Shown here: piece after piece, positions 26,574 through 35,114 of the stretch
Layout: each line of letters opens with the position of its first letter
How positions within the stretch are numbered: the stretch's first letter is position 1
Assembly (NCBI GenBank): GCA_038235275.1
Contig: JBBSUC010000015.1
Coordinates: forward strand, 43,654 to 107,653
DNA length: 64,000 nucleotides
Reading direction: 5' to 3'
DNA from: Persicitalea sp038235275
GTDB taxonomy: Bacteria; Bacteroidota; Bacteroidia; Cytophagales; Spirosomataceae
Translations under genes and position numbers: made by a program
The notes under the pieces: generated by a model
What the model was told of the DNA's origin: nothing
Database searches by the model: none
Seen by the model: only the letters and a program-made list of their open reading frames with translations

Positions 26574-27827
26574 CTAAAATCGCTGGCGGAGGACAAAATC
26601 GATCCCCCACTGGTTGCCACGCGGCTTGTTACTCTGTTCCTCACCGTACCAGGATGCCACAACGGACGGAATCAAGCGCCGTTGTAAACTCTTTCTAAAC
26701 TCGATACTGGCTCGCTGCGAGCCCAGTTTCTGCATATCTTGCCCCAGCAGCGCATTTCGGGCTTCATCCGGCGAGATACCGGTTCCGCCTGCTACGGCGA
26801 TAAAGTCGTCGGCAGTACCGAAGTAGTATCTGACCGTGCCAATGTACGTCTGCGAAAATTTACTGTTGCCGTGGGCGAGGTACGTCCGCAGGTTGAACCA
26901 GAAACTGCCTGCATACTTGCTGGCCGACAGGGTGTAAATCCACGTTGCGTCAGAAAATTTCAAGTACCGGAAACCAGCTTCTGCTTCAAAACTTCTGGGG
27001 AGATTAGCGTACAGGGAGAAACCGACCCGAAAACGCGGAAAAACGGGTTCACTTCCCGAAAAACCCACGTTCACATAGCTGTAAAAGGTTTTGCTGATGT
27101 GTGGATACGCATCTACTTCGGTTTGGAATCCGCTGGTGCCAAAACGATTGGCATAATTAAAACGCCCGGTAACGGTGCCTATTCTGGTGGATCGACTATA
27201 CGAAAAGTTGGCCAGATGCCAAGGGCTTGTGTGCAGCGCATCGTTATAGTTCTTATCAAAAAACAGGTAGTCGTATCCCACGGTAAGCATATTTTTGCTG
27301 GCGGCCCATTTGAGCCGGTCAGCCAGCGCTCTGGCATCGGCATTATCTGGATTTGCCTTTACTACCTGAGCGACAATCATGTACGCTTCTTCCGTTCGCT
27401 TCAGATCATTCAGAATCCGGGCTTTTTTTAGCTGGAGGTCAATGTCTGTTGGTGAATGGCGCAGCGCTGTATTACAGTAATCCAGCGCCTGATCGGGTCT
27501 GTTATTCCAGAACTCCAGGTCTGTTGCCGCACTCAGCGCATCTTTATTGGTTGAATCCTTCGCCAAAACCAGCGAGAACTGTTGCCGGGCCTCCGGTAGC
27601 TTATCGCTCCAGGTATAAAGCCGTCCCAGAAACGTCCGTATTTCGACATAATCGGGGCTTCCTTTCAGTGCCTGCTGGCAGAGAGCAATAGCACGGGGAT
27701 AATCTTTATTGTCGAAGGCGGCTTGCCGGGCCTGTTTAAACAATTCATCCGAGCCTGGTTCCGACTGCCCACAGACGGGGAGCTGGCAGAATAAACAGGC
27801 TAAAAAGAGCAGGTAAGTGATCCTCAC
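26574..27827 (-). CDS. TPR plus YaiO-type outer membrane beta-barrel protein
   Basis: This 417-residue exported protein has a signal peptide (about 1-20, ending CGQSE), tetratricopeptide repeats (about 28-190, such as DNKDYPRAIALCQQALK and EIRTFLGRLYTWSDKLPEAR), and a C-terminal barrel of alternating amphipathic strands (about 195-417) ending in FVLRQRF, a typical terminal phenylalanine. The barrel resembles the YaiO family. A TPR domain joined to an outer-membrane barrel is the layout of exopolysaccharide export channels such as PgaA, BcsC and AlgK/AlgE, although the barrel families differ. It lies 27 bases after the processive glycosyltransferase. Role in export of the GT2 product is inferred. 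Confidence 0.85.
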   Translation of the reverse strand: MRITYLLFLACLFCQLPVCGQSEPGSDELFKQARQAAFDNKDYPRAIALCQQALKGSPDYVEIRTFLGRLYTWSDKLPEARQQFSLVLAKDSTNKDALSAATDLEFWNNRPDQALDYCNTALRHSPTDIDLQLKKARILNDLKRTEEAYMIVAQVVKANPDNADARALADRLKWAASKNMLTVGYDYLFFDKNYNDALHTSPWHLANFSYSRSTRIGTVTGRFNYANRFGTSGFQTEVDAYPHISKTFYSYVNVGFSGSEPVFPRFRVGFSLYANLPRSFEAEAGFRYLKFSDATWIYTLSASKYAGSFWFNLRTYLAHGNSKFSQTYIGTVRYYFGTADDFIAVAGGTGISPDEARNALLGQDMQKLGSQRASIEFRKSLQRRLIPSVVASWYGEEQSNKPRGNQWGIDFVLRQRF

Positions 27828-27854
27828 GGTACGGTCGGTTAAGTTGTCGCTTGT

Positions 27855-29291
27855 TTAGCTGGTTGAGTTAGGGGTTGCAGGTTTACTAAGGCCCTGGCGA
27901 GTCATGCTGCCCCAGCCTTTTTTACCGCGCAGGTAGTCAATATTGCCCCGGATACTACTGTACACCGTAAATGGATGATAGAAAAACGGTTCTATCAGAG
28001 CAATCAAGAGCAACCGGCCCAGGTCGCGCTTACTGCGGTACTGTAGATACGTTTTTTGATCCACCCAGATAGCCAGACAGGACAGGAAAACGGCATAGCT
28101 GTAAACGGTGGCTAACAGGAGCCAGAAACTGGAGCCGTTAACAATGCCCAGTATCCACAAGATAATGCTAAAAATCAATCCCAACGATTCAACGATGGGA
28201 GCCAGCCACTCGTAGAGAAACCAGAATGGGTAGCTAATCATGCCCATGGTGCGGTAGTTTGCATTGAAAAATACTTTTCGGTGAAACTTAAGACAGTCCA
28301 TCAGCCCCCGAGTCCAGCGGTTTCGCTGCCGTCCCAGAATATCCCAGCTCGTAGGCCCTTCGGTCCAGCACAGCGGATCGGGAATGTAGCGCACCGTGTA
28401 GGGTTGTTTACGTTCTTCCATCATTCGTCGCATCCGCATAACAAGCTCCATGTCTTCGCCCACTGTTTTATGCGAGTAGCCACCAGCTTCTACTACAGTT
28501 TTTTTATCAAACAGTCCCAGCGCTCCCGAAATGAGCAGCAGTCCGTTTATTTTGGCCCAGGCTACCCGGCTCAGTAGGAAAGCCCGCATATATTCCAGCA
28601 CTTGCGCCCTGGCAATAAGGTTGCGGGGCACGTTGATCTGAATAAGCCGACCATCACGGATGACACAGTCGTTGGCCAGCCGGATAACCCCTCCGGTTGC
28701 AATCACCTTTTTTTCGGTTTCTTCTAAAAACGGTTTAATCATCCGCAACAGCGCATCGCGTTCAAGCACACAGTCTACATCAATACAAGCAAATAGCTGT
28801 CCCGCGCAGACGTTGATACCCGCGTTAAGGGCGTCGGATTTGCCGCCATTGCGCTTGTCCACTACCGTCAGGTGCGAAACGGCCTCATCCCGTGCTTTAT
28901 AAACCCCTATAATTTCCTTGCATTCCACCTGCTGCTGCACCAGGAAGGACGTTTTTTCTAGCTGGTAGGCATCGATCAGGCGCTGTAGTGTTTCATCTTT
29001 ACTGCCATCATTTACAATTACTACTTCGAAATTCGGGTATTCCAGCGCCAGCAGCGATTTGGCATTGTCAACAATATTAAGGGCTTCGTTGTAGGCGGGG
29101 GCAATGATGGATATTTTTGGGGAGAGGGGCGAGGTCAGAATCTGGCGGAAATCAACAAACGAAGTTTCGGCAACGTGCTGCCTGATAACGCGGTACGATA
29201 CCAGTGCTGAAACAACATAAATCAGCATAAGCATCAATGTATAAAAAAGAAAAATATAGGACAGAATGTTGGCCCATAAACTGAGATTCAT
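27855..29291 (-). CDS. Processive family 2 glycosyltransferase (cellulose synthase/PgaC-like)
   Basis: This 478-residue inner-membrane enzyme probably builds a linear beta-linked polysaccharide. An N-terminal helix (about 8-30) precedes the GT-A domain (about 50-330): PKISIIAPAYNEALNI, the nucleotide-binding VVIVNDGSKDET, NGGKSDALNAGI, the DxD-like CIDVDCVL, the catalytic VGEDMELV (about residue 278, in place of TED) and QRNRW (about 321-325), the QxxRW mark of processive synthases. Three or four helices follow, then a conserved cytoplasmic tail. Its start overlaps the stop of the HEAT protein by 4 bases (ATGA), so the two are translationally coupled. No PilZ domain is seen. The sugar donor is unknown. 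Confidence 0.92.
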   Translation of the reverse strand: MNLSLWANILSYIFLFYTLMLMLIYVVSALVSYRVIRQHVAETSFVDFRQILTSPLSPKISIIAPAYNEALNIVDNAKSLLALEYPNFEVVIVNDGSKDETLQRLIDAYQLEKTSFLVQQQVECKEIIGVYKARDEAVSHLTVVDKRNGGKSDALNAGINVCAGQLFACIDVDCVLERDALLRMIKPFLEETEKKVIATGGVIRLANDCVIRDGRLIQINVPRNLIARAQVLEYMRAFLLSRVAWAKINGLLLISGALGLFDKKTVVEAGGYSHKTVGEDMELVMRMRRMMEERKQPYTVRYIPDPLCWTEGPTSWDILGRQRNRWTRGLMDCLKFHRKVFFNANYRTMGMISYPFWFLYEWLAPIVESLGLIFSIILWILGIVNGSSFWLLLATVYSYAVFLSCLAIWVDQKTYLQYRSKRDLGRLLLIALIEPFFYHPFTVYSSIRGNIDYLRGKKGWGSMTRQGLSKPATPNSTS

Positions 29292-30391
29292 GGTCGTTTA
29301 GGATCAAACATATGGTCAATATAATGGGGATTGCTGCTTAGCTGCTGGAGTTCGATTTTCGTTAGCCCCATCTCCTTCAACGCACTCAGGGCACTGACCT
29401 GAATGGAGAGGTCAGGGTGTTCGATACAGGGGACCAGGAGCCTTACGAGATCTGGGTCGCCCTGATTACCCAGCACCCTTAGGGTAGTGCAAAGCCGGTC
29501 GCCGGTTGCCTGAGGCAAATACCGGATCAGGAAAGGGACGATTTCGGGAGATCCTAAATAGTCAAAAGCATCCAGCACGGCCGTTTGTACCTTTTTGTTC
29601 GGGTGTTGGAGCAGGTTTCCCAATTCCGGTATCTGATCAAATCGATTAAAATGGCGGCAAAGGCGGATACCAAACAGAACCCAGCCCGTATGGATAGAGG
29701 TTAGCCAAGTCTCGAAGGGGGGGAGCTGGTCGATGTTCAGTCGTCGGAATCGTTCCAGCAGTACGATCTGCTCCCATTCGGAAAGGTGCGCGCTGGTGTA
29801 ATCAATTTCCTGTAGCCAGGACTGGTCCCCCAGGGCAACCATAGCGGTAATTAATTCGAGCCGGAGTGTACTGTTCTTTGTTTTGAGTTTATGTTTCAGC
29901 AGGGGTAAGGCGTGCTCCATTTGGAGTTGACCAATAATTTGGATAGCATAGGCTTGCTGGCACCAGTGCCGGCTTTTGAGGAGCTTATAACAAAGCTGGT
30001 GGAGATTGAGGCCGGTAAGAAGCTGCCGTAGGGCCGACTGTCCCTCCTGCCGAAATAACTTACTGGTGGCAAAAATCACGTTAAGGATAATTTTTCTCGC
30101 CCGTGGATCTTTTTTTATCTCTTCCTGAAATGTAATAATCAGCTCTTGGATGGAATTATCGCCTGCCAGCCAAATGGCAATTCCGTCTTCAATCCGTGCC
30201 TTTAGGGTATCAGTCCACTGTTTCCTGCGGTTACGGATTAACATAAGCACAAACACAGAAACTACTAAGAAAACAGCCGTCAGGGCCGAAATGACCACCA
30301 GCGTCAGTAAGAGTAACTGAAAAGGACTTAATGAATCTAACCAGGTATTCTCAAGTTCCACTGTCCAATCGGTCAGGCTGATGCGCATCAT
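29288..30391 (-). CDS. Membrane-anchored HEAT-repeat protein
   Basis: This 367-residue protein has one transmembrane helix near the N-terminus (about 24-52, very rich in L and V) and a cytoplasmic part made of HEAT-type helical repeats, seen in HALPLLKHKLKTKNSTLRLE, PNKKVQTAVLDAFDYLGSPE, GDPDLVRLLVPCIEHPDLS and QVSALSALKEMGL. HEAT repeats bind partner proteins. It sits between the lone receiver (7-base gap) and the GT2 (4-base overlap), so I infer that it couples the phosphorylated receiver to the synthase, replacing the usual cyclic-di-GMP/PilZ control. This is untested. Confidence 0.82.
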   Translation of the reverse strand: MMRISLTDWTVELENTWLDSLSPFQLLLLTLVVISALTAVFLVVSVFVLMLIRNRRKQWTDTLKARIEDGIAIWLAGDNSIQELIITFQEEIKKDPRARKIILNVIFATSKLFRQEGQSALRQLLTGLNLHQLCYKLLKSRHWCQQAYAIQIIGQLQMEHALPLLKHKLKTKNSTLRLELITAMVALGDQSWLQEIDYTSAHLSEWEQIVLLERFRRLNIDQLPPFETWLTSIHTGWVLFGIRLCRHFNRFDQIPELGNLLQHPNKKVQTAVLDAFDYLGSPEIVPFLIRYLPQATGDRLCTTLRVLGNQGDPDLVRLLVPCIEHPDLSIQVSALSALKEMGLTKIELQQLSSNPHYIDHMFDPKRP

Positions 30392-30398
30392 TTTGGGG

Positions 30399-30788
30399 CT
30401 AGCGATTTCTTAAATGCATCCGCACACGGCTTACCAGCTCGTTGGGGCTGAAAGGTTTCAGGGCAAAGTCATCGGCACCAAGACTAAAAGCTTTTAAAAC
30501 AGTTTGCTCCTGACCGGATGCCGAAAGGACAAGAACCGGGATGTGGCTGCTGAGTGATTTTTTTACATACTCCAACACTTCTAATCCGCTATGATAAGGC
30601 ATCATCAGGTCGGTGATGACCATGTCAGGCGATGTGGTCCGAAGAGACTCCAGTGCCTGTTTGCCATCACTAACTGCCAGTACCGTAAAGCCCTCTTTCT
30701 GTAGCCGATAAGTCAACATCTTCAATACGAGTGCCTCGTCTTCAGCTATTAAAATAGTATAAGTTTTACCAGTCGTTTCAGCTTCCAT
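30399..30788 (-). CDS. Single-domain response regulator
   Basis: This 129-residue protein is a receiver domain alone: acidic pair in LIAEDEALVL, phospho-acceptor Asp about 59 in VITDLMMPYHSGLE, the switch Ser in VLVLSASG and the conserved Lys in ADDFALKPFSPNE. There is no output domain, so it must act by binding a partner. It lies 89 bases after the HPt-containing kinase and 7 before the HEAT gene. The HPt domain upstream is its probable phosphodonor and the HEAT or GT2 protein its probable target. Confidence 0.9.
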   Translation of the reverse strand: MEAETTGKTYTILIAEDEALVLKMLTYRLQKEGFTVLAVSDGKQALESLRTTSPDMVITDLMMPYHSGLEVLEYVKKSLSSHIPVLVLSASGQEQTVLKAFSLGADDFALKPFSPNELVSRVRMHLRNR

Positions 30789-30877
30789 GGAATAAAGTTA
30801 GTTAAAACTACAATCACTATGGGCCTTATATGTAGCAAATGGTGATTTTTTTCTGATTTTATATACTGCTTACGGAT

Positions 30878-33463
30878 TCATTCATTTATTGTATCTGATC
30901 CCAGTTTGCCTTCCAGCATACGGAGACAGTAGTTAATATCCTGAAACAGTCCCGCTAACTGAGTAGCTAGCGCAATATTAAATTCCTGGCCTTCATCTCC
31001 CATTCCTTTCAGACGCTCTGCCAGGCTCAGCATAGCCAGTGAATTGAGCGAAGAGCGGAATGTATGGGCAGTCTGATTAAACGCAGGACGGTCCTGAGCC
31101 TCAATTGCTTCAAATAATGCCCGTCGATACTGGGGTAAATCCCGGACAAACAATGAAAGTAATTCAGCAAATAATTCATTGTCTCCGTCTGTAACCTCAT
31201 TCAGATAAGCCTGGTCAATGAGTTCTTCCTGTGGATCTGTTGTACGGATATCCGTGCTGGCAGGGGGTATCAATCCTGGTGCAAATAGGGCCAAAATTTC
31301 GTCTAACTGCTCCATACGCACGGGTTTAGCCAAATACGCATTCATGCCAGTAGCCAGACAGCGTTCGCGTTCGCCCGGCATAGTGTAGGCCGTCATGGCA
31401 ATGATGGGTGTACTGAGGGCCAGATCTTGCCGAATGGTTTGCGTGGCGGTGTAGCCATCCATGCCTGGCATCTGAATATCCATCAGAATCAGATCGAAAG
31501 TCCTGTGCGTCAGAATAGCCACCGCTTCGAGACCATTGTCAGCTATTACTGGCTTGATGTGATACCGCATCAGAAACCCCTGCATGACTTTCTGGTTCAT
31601 TTCATTGTCTTCAACGACCAGTACATCAATGGTTGTGCGGCTGTTTGAGGAATTAACTAACGGAATCGGCTGAGGTGGGAGTGCTAAAGCAGTTGCTGGC
31701 GTAAGGGTCTGGGGTATAACAAAGGGTATACGAAGGGTGAAGGTAGTGCCCTTACCTAAGCTGCTTTTCACCTCGATTGTTCCCTTCATCAGGCTAACCA
31801 GGCTCTGGGCTATATTGATACCCAGGCCTGTACCTGCCGACCGGAATAGATCATCCGAGAATACCCGGCTAAACCGATTAAAAATATGGGCTACATTCTC
31901 GTCGTCCATACCAACGCCTGAATCTTCGATACAGAACACTATAGTAGTTGTTTGTTCCGGATGACTGGAAAGTTCTGAATAAATATTTAATTTAACAAAT
32001 CCTTTTTTTGTAAACTTAATGGCATTTGTGCCGATATTCAACAGGACCTGAGTAAGTCTCAACGGGTCGGCCAGCAAAACCGGAGGAACGGCCGGGTCTA
32101 TATATACTTCGTATTGAAGCCCTTTTTCGCCTGCTTCGGCCGATAAATGGGATTCTAGAGTCTGGATAAGCTCATTCGTAAAAGTAGGTACAGGCTCTAG
32201 CACCAATTGCCCTGACTCGATTCTGGATATATCCAGTAACTCATTAATGAGGGCCAACAGGTTATTTCCCGATAGCTTTATGCCATTCAGGTAGTCCTGC
32301 TCATCGGGAGCCATTCGTTTTGGGCGAAGGAGTTCCGTAAAACCCAATATAGCGTTGAGGGGGGTGCGGATGTCATGGCTGATGTTAGCCAGAAAAATTT
32401 CCCGTTCCTGCAAAGATTGTTCCGCAATGGTACGGGCCTGTTGCAGTTCCTGCTCTTTCCGGTTCGCTTCGGTAACATCGCGAAAGATTGAAATAGCCCC
32501 GATAAGCTCGTCTTCCCGGTCGTAAAGAGGACGAGCGTGTGAATTTACAATTCGGGAGCCGCTCTCCACTTCCAACAGCATATCGCCCATCGAAACAATC
32601 TCGCCCTTCAGAGCCCGGTTTAGTGGGATATCGTCTGGCTGAAACGGTTCTTTCGAATCAGCATAGGCCAGGCGAAACCGCCTGGCGAGGTCAGACAGAT
32701 CCAGGTTTGATTCAGTTGGGAGAATAGCCAGCATTTGCTGGGCGGCCTGATTGGTATAGACAAGTTCTTTGTCGGTGTTTAGCACAATAACGCCTTCTGG
32801 GATGGCCTCCAGGTACTGAGTAAGCTCTTTCTGACGATCAATTACCTTTTTGGTGAGCCGCTCCCGGCGAAGCGTGTAATGATAAAAAACGATGAGCAGC
32901 GCACTGGCAAGCAGGAGTAGCACACCGTCTACAATCGTGTTGAGCGTTCGCATGACAGTAATATAACCGTTTATCTGCTTTTGGTTCTCCAGTAGGCTGT
33001 CGCTCAGTGCGATCCGAAACGTTCGCAGCATCCCCACTAATCGCTGGATTTTTTGGCTGGTATTAGCTGGGTTCCGGATTATATCGGCCCGTAGTACAGC
33101 TTCAGCCTCAATCTGCAATTGACGGGCTGATGGGCTAAATTCCGAATTGTCTTTCGTCAGTGAAACCAGCGAATCGAGCAGTGGCCGTATAGCCGATTTG
33201 CTACGATCAGACTTCTTCGACCGAAACACGTCCTGGGCAGTCGTGTCAGATAGTTGGGCATAGAGCGTATAATCAAGTTCTATGGCTAGTTCAATAGTAT
33301 TGTTCAGAACGGCAATTGTCTGAATTACAGATTCGTTACCTTTGCGTATGTTACCAAAGGTAGTGGCTTCGTAATAATGACGAATGGTTAACAGAATGAT
33401 AGCTACACCAAAACCGGTGAATAACGCAATGCGGGTGGTCTGGTTCCGGATGGTTAGTTTCAT
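30878..33463 (-). CDS. Hybrid sensor kinase with PAS, receiver and HPt domains
   Basis: This 861-residue inner-membrane protein starts the exopolysaccharide operon. Helices at about 10-30 and 190-215 enclose a helical periplasmic sensor. Then come PAS (about 225-340, YLEAIPEGVIVLNTDKELVY), HisKA with His about 362 (NISHDIRTPLNAILG), ATPase (NIGTNAIKFTKKG, DSGVGMDDE, GTGLGINIAQSL), receiver with Asp about 661 (ILMDIQMPGMDGYTA) and a C-terminal HPt domain with His about 798 in AHTFRSSLNSL. That is a complete phosphorelay in one chain lacking only the final receiver, which the next gene supplies. The signal is unknown. Transcription begins in the 305-base gap shared with the GAF gene. Confidence 0.9.
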   Translation of the reverse strand: MKLTIRNQTTRIALFTGFGVAIILLTIRHYYEATTFGNIRKGNESVIQTIAVLNNTIELAIELDYTLYAQLSDTTAQDVFRSKKSDRSKSAIRPLLDSLVSLTKDNSEFSPSARQLQIEAEAVLRADIIRNPANTSQKIQRLVGMLRTFRIALSDSLLENQKQINGYITVMRTLNTIVDGVLLLLASALLIVFYHYTLRRERLTKKVIDRQKELTQYLEAIPEGVIVLNTDKELVYTNQAAQQMLAILPTESNLDLSDLARRFRLAYADSKEPFQPDDIPLNRALKGEIVSMGDMLLEVESGSRIVNSHARPLYDREDELIGAISIFRDVTEANRKEQELQQARTIAEQSLQEREIFLANISHDIRTPLNAILGFTELLRPKRMAPDEQDYLNGIKLSGNNLLALINELLDISRIESGQLVLEPVPTFTNELIQTLESHLSAEAGEKGLQYEVYIDPAVPPVLLADPLRLTQVLLNIGTNAIKFTKKGFVKLNIYSELSSHPEQTTTIVFCIEDSGVGMDDENVAHIFNRFSRVFSDDLFRSAGTGLGINIAQSLVSLMKGTIEVKSSLGKGTTFTLRIPFVIPQTLTPATALALPPQPIPLVNSSNSRTTIDVLVVEDNEMNQKVMQGFLMRYHIKPVIADNGLEAVAILTHRTFDLILMDIQMPGMDGYTATQTIRQDLALSTPIIAMTAYTMPGERERCLATGMNAYLAKPVRMEQLDEILALFAPGLIPPASTDIRTTDPQEELIDQAYLNEVTDGDNELFAELLSLFVRDLPQYRRALFEAIEAQDRPAFNQTAHTFRSSLNSLAMLSLAERLKGMGDEGQEFNIALATQLAGLFQDINYCLRMLEGKLGSDTINE

Positions 33464-33768
33464 CAGCTAAATAATCGCCAAAGTCAGGGAGTGGTATAAC
33501 GCTCGTTCTAGTCTGCTGTATTTCGCGCCAGAAAAAACCAGGTGCGTCTACCTGCGAAGGGGGTGTATATTCGGTATAAACTTACCAATCATTTGTGAGG
33601 GTAAAAAGTAAAACGGGCAATGTAGGGTACATCTCTCCGCATTTGGTGAATTTCCTGTATAAATGCGAATTATTGAGCTGGTAAAGTGGCTACGCATTGG
33701 TTTGAAAAAAAAATAGTTTTACTTTACTATCATTTTCCCATACTCATTACTTTACTATATCGGATTCA
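33464..33768. other. Divergent intergenic region between kinase operon and GAF gene
   Basis: No gene is visible in these 305 bases. The half next to the GAF gene is AT-rich and must hold its promoter; the other half must drive the exopolysaccharide operon. I found no good match to the Bacteroidota promoter on either strand by eye. Confidence 0.55.
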
Positions 33769-34494
33769 ATGAAATCTGCTCCAGTACCGATAGACGAACC
33801 AGCCAGACTCGAGGCCCTGACAGGATACAATTTGCTGGACACGTTGCCTGAGGATATCTATGATGATATAACTCAGCTCGCTTCTGAGATTTGTCGTACA
33901 CCAATCGCTTTGATCAGTTTAGTTGACAAGGACCGGCAGTGGTTCAAATCTAAACAAAGACTCTCAGAAGATGAAACCATACGAGATTATTCTTTTTGTG
34001 CGCATGCCATCCTGAATCCAAGCGAGATTTTTATTGTCCCCGATGCGCGGGAGGATGAACGGTTTTTGGATAATCCCTTAACTACTGGTCAGCCCAAGGT
34101 TGTTTTCTACGCAGGAGTGCCTTTAGTCAACCCTGAAGGTTATCCGTTAGGTACGTTATGTGTGATTGATAACCGCCCGCGCACCTTAACGGAGAACCAG
34201 TTGCTATCGTTGCAGGCCCTGGCCCGGTTGGTGAATGCCCATTTCGAACTGAGAAAAATTAGAAAGGAACTTGAAGCTGCACAGGCCAGACTATCAAGAG
34301 CCGATTCACCTGTGTCAACGGAAAGTCTGGTAAGCAAGATGCGACCAGTGGTACAGGTAATGCAGGATAAGGTTGAACGATTGGTTAATCAGGATCCCCG
34401 TTCCGACCAGCTGGATATACTTACTTCCCTGCAAAAAGTAGGAACGGAATTATATGAAACCCTCACCGATATGGGTTTAGACAGGCCCTATTGA
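33769..34494 (+). CDS. Soluble GAF domain protein
   Basis: This 241-residue cytoplasmic protein is mostly one GAF domain (about 15-170), with EARLEAL-like start ARLEALTGYNLLDTLPEDIY, PIALISLVDKDRQWFKS, SFCAHAIL, VVFYAGVPLVNPEGYPLGTLCVID. This subtype commonly precedes kinase or cyclase domains; here it stands alone, followed by about 60 residues of helix with no recognised output. It is divergent from the phosphorelay kinase that starts the exopolysaccharide operon and could feed a second small-molecule or redox signal into it. That link is inferred from position only. Confidence 0.85.
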   Translation: MKSAPVPIDEPARLEALTGYNLLDTLPEDIYDDITQLASEICRTPIALISLVDKDRQWFKSKQRLSEDETIRDYSFCAHAILNPSEIFIVPDAREDERFLDNPLTTGQPKVVFYAGVPLVNPEGYPLGTLCVIDNRPRTLTENQLLSLQALARLVNAHFELRKIRKELEAAQARLSRADSPVSTESLVSKMRPVVQVMQDKVERLVNQDPRSDQLDILTSLQKVGTELYETLTDMGLDRPY

Positions 34495-34547
34495 TGCCTT
34501 TTTTTATACCATCCTTTAAGATTAAATTCCCATGTGGGGTTCCGATT

Positions 34548-35107
34548 TAGGTTGAAAACGGTGAGTTTACTATTCAACCCGGCGTCTATATTCTGACTAC
34601 CGAAAAAAATATTACCCGGCAATCTTTACCCAACAAAATCGGCAACCTGGGCATGACCGAATACGCCATGCTACCCGACCAGACGTTGCCGATGAGCCTG
34701 TTACAAAATATCGGATTCGACTAACAGAGCAAACGCAGGATCTGGCAAGCCGTAAAGTGGGTGAGTCGAAGCTCGTCTTGTCATTACCTGAGAAACTACC
34801 CGCCGGCCTGAGCGACATTTTTGCCCAAATCGACTACACGGGCGACACGGGTATGGGCTTTCTCGACGGAAAACTGGTTACCGACGAATTTTACAAAGGT
34901 ATTCCCTGGGAGGTTGGTTTAAAGCGATTCGTGGACGAGAAATCAGCCCGCGAAATGACGTTTTATTTCCGGCCAATCTATAAAAATGCGCCATTCCTGG
35001 TCGATATTCCGGCCCGGGCAATCCCGGATTTCGGCAGCAATGGGCGCTATATTAGCATCGACTCGGTGAAGTTTGTGCCGGAATACCGGGTAAATATTCA
35101 ATTCTAA
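34548..35107 (+). pseudogene. Decayed C-terminal remnant of a large glycosidase
   Basis: Two frames together encode sequence that looks like the end of Bacteroidota GH35-type beta-galactosidases or related enzymes. Frame one (34551 to a TAA ending near 34724) reads ENGEFTIQPGVYILTTEKN and KIGNLGMTEYAMLPD. Frame two, open through DEPVTKYRIRLTEQTQDLA to the stop at 35107, reads FAQIDYTGDTGMGFLDGKL and FYKGIPWEVGLKRF. The switch falls near 34670-34700. No catalytic barrel, signal peptide or start is present, and the piece begins abruptly after the GAF gene. It is a leftover of a deleted or rearranged carbohydrate gene, with the AraC regulator next to it perhaps its former controller. The family call is from memory of the C-terminal pattern. 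Confidence 0.6.
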
Positions 35108-35114
35108 TCAGCTG

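Noticed and set aside
34757..35107. 116-residue protein as a genuine small gene
   Set aside because: The frame continues homology upstream without a start, and the preceding part lies in another frame, so it is a relic.
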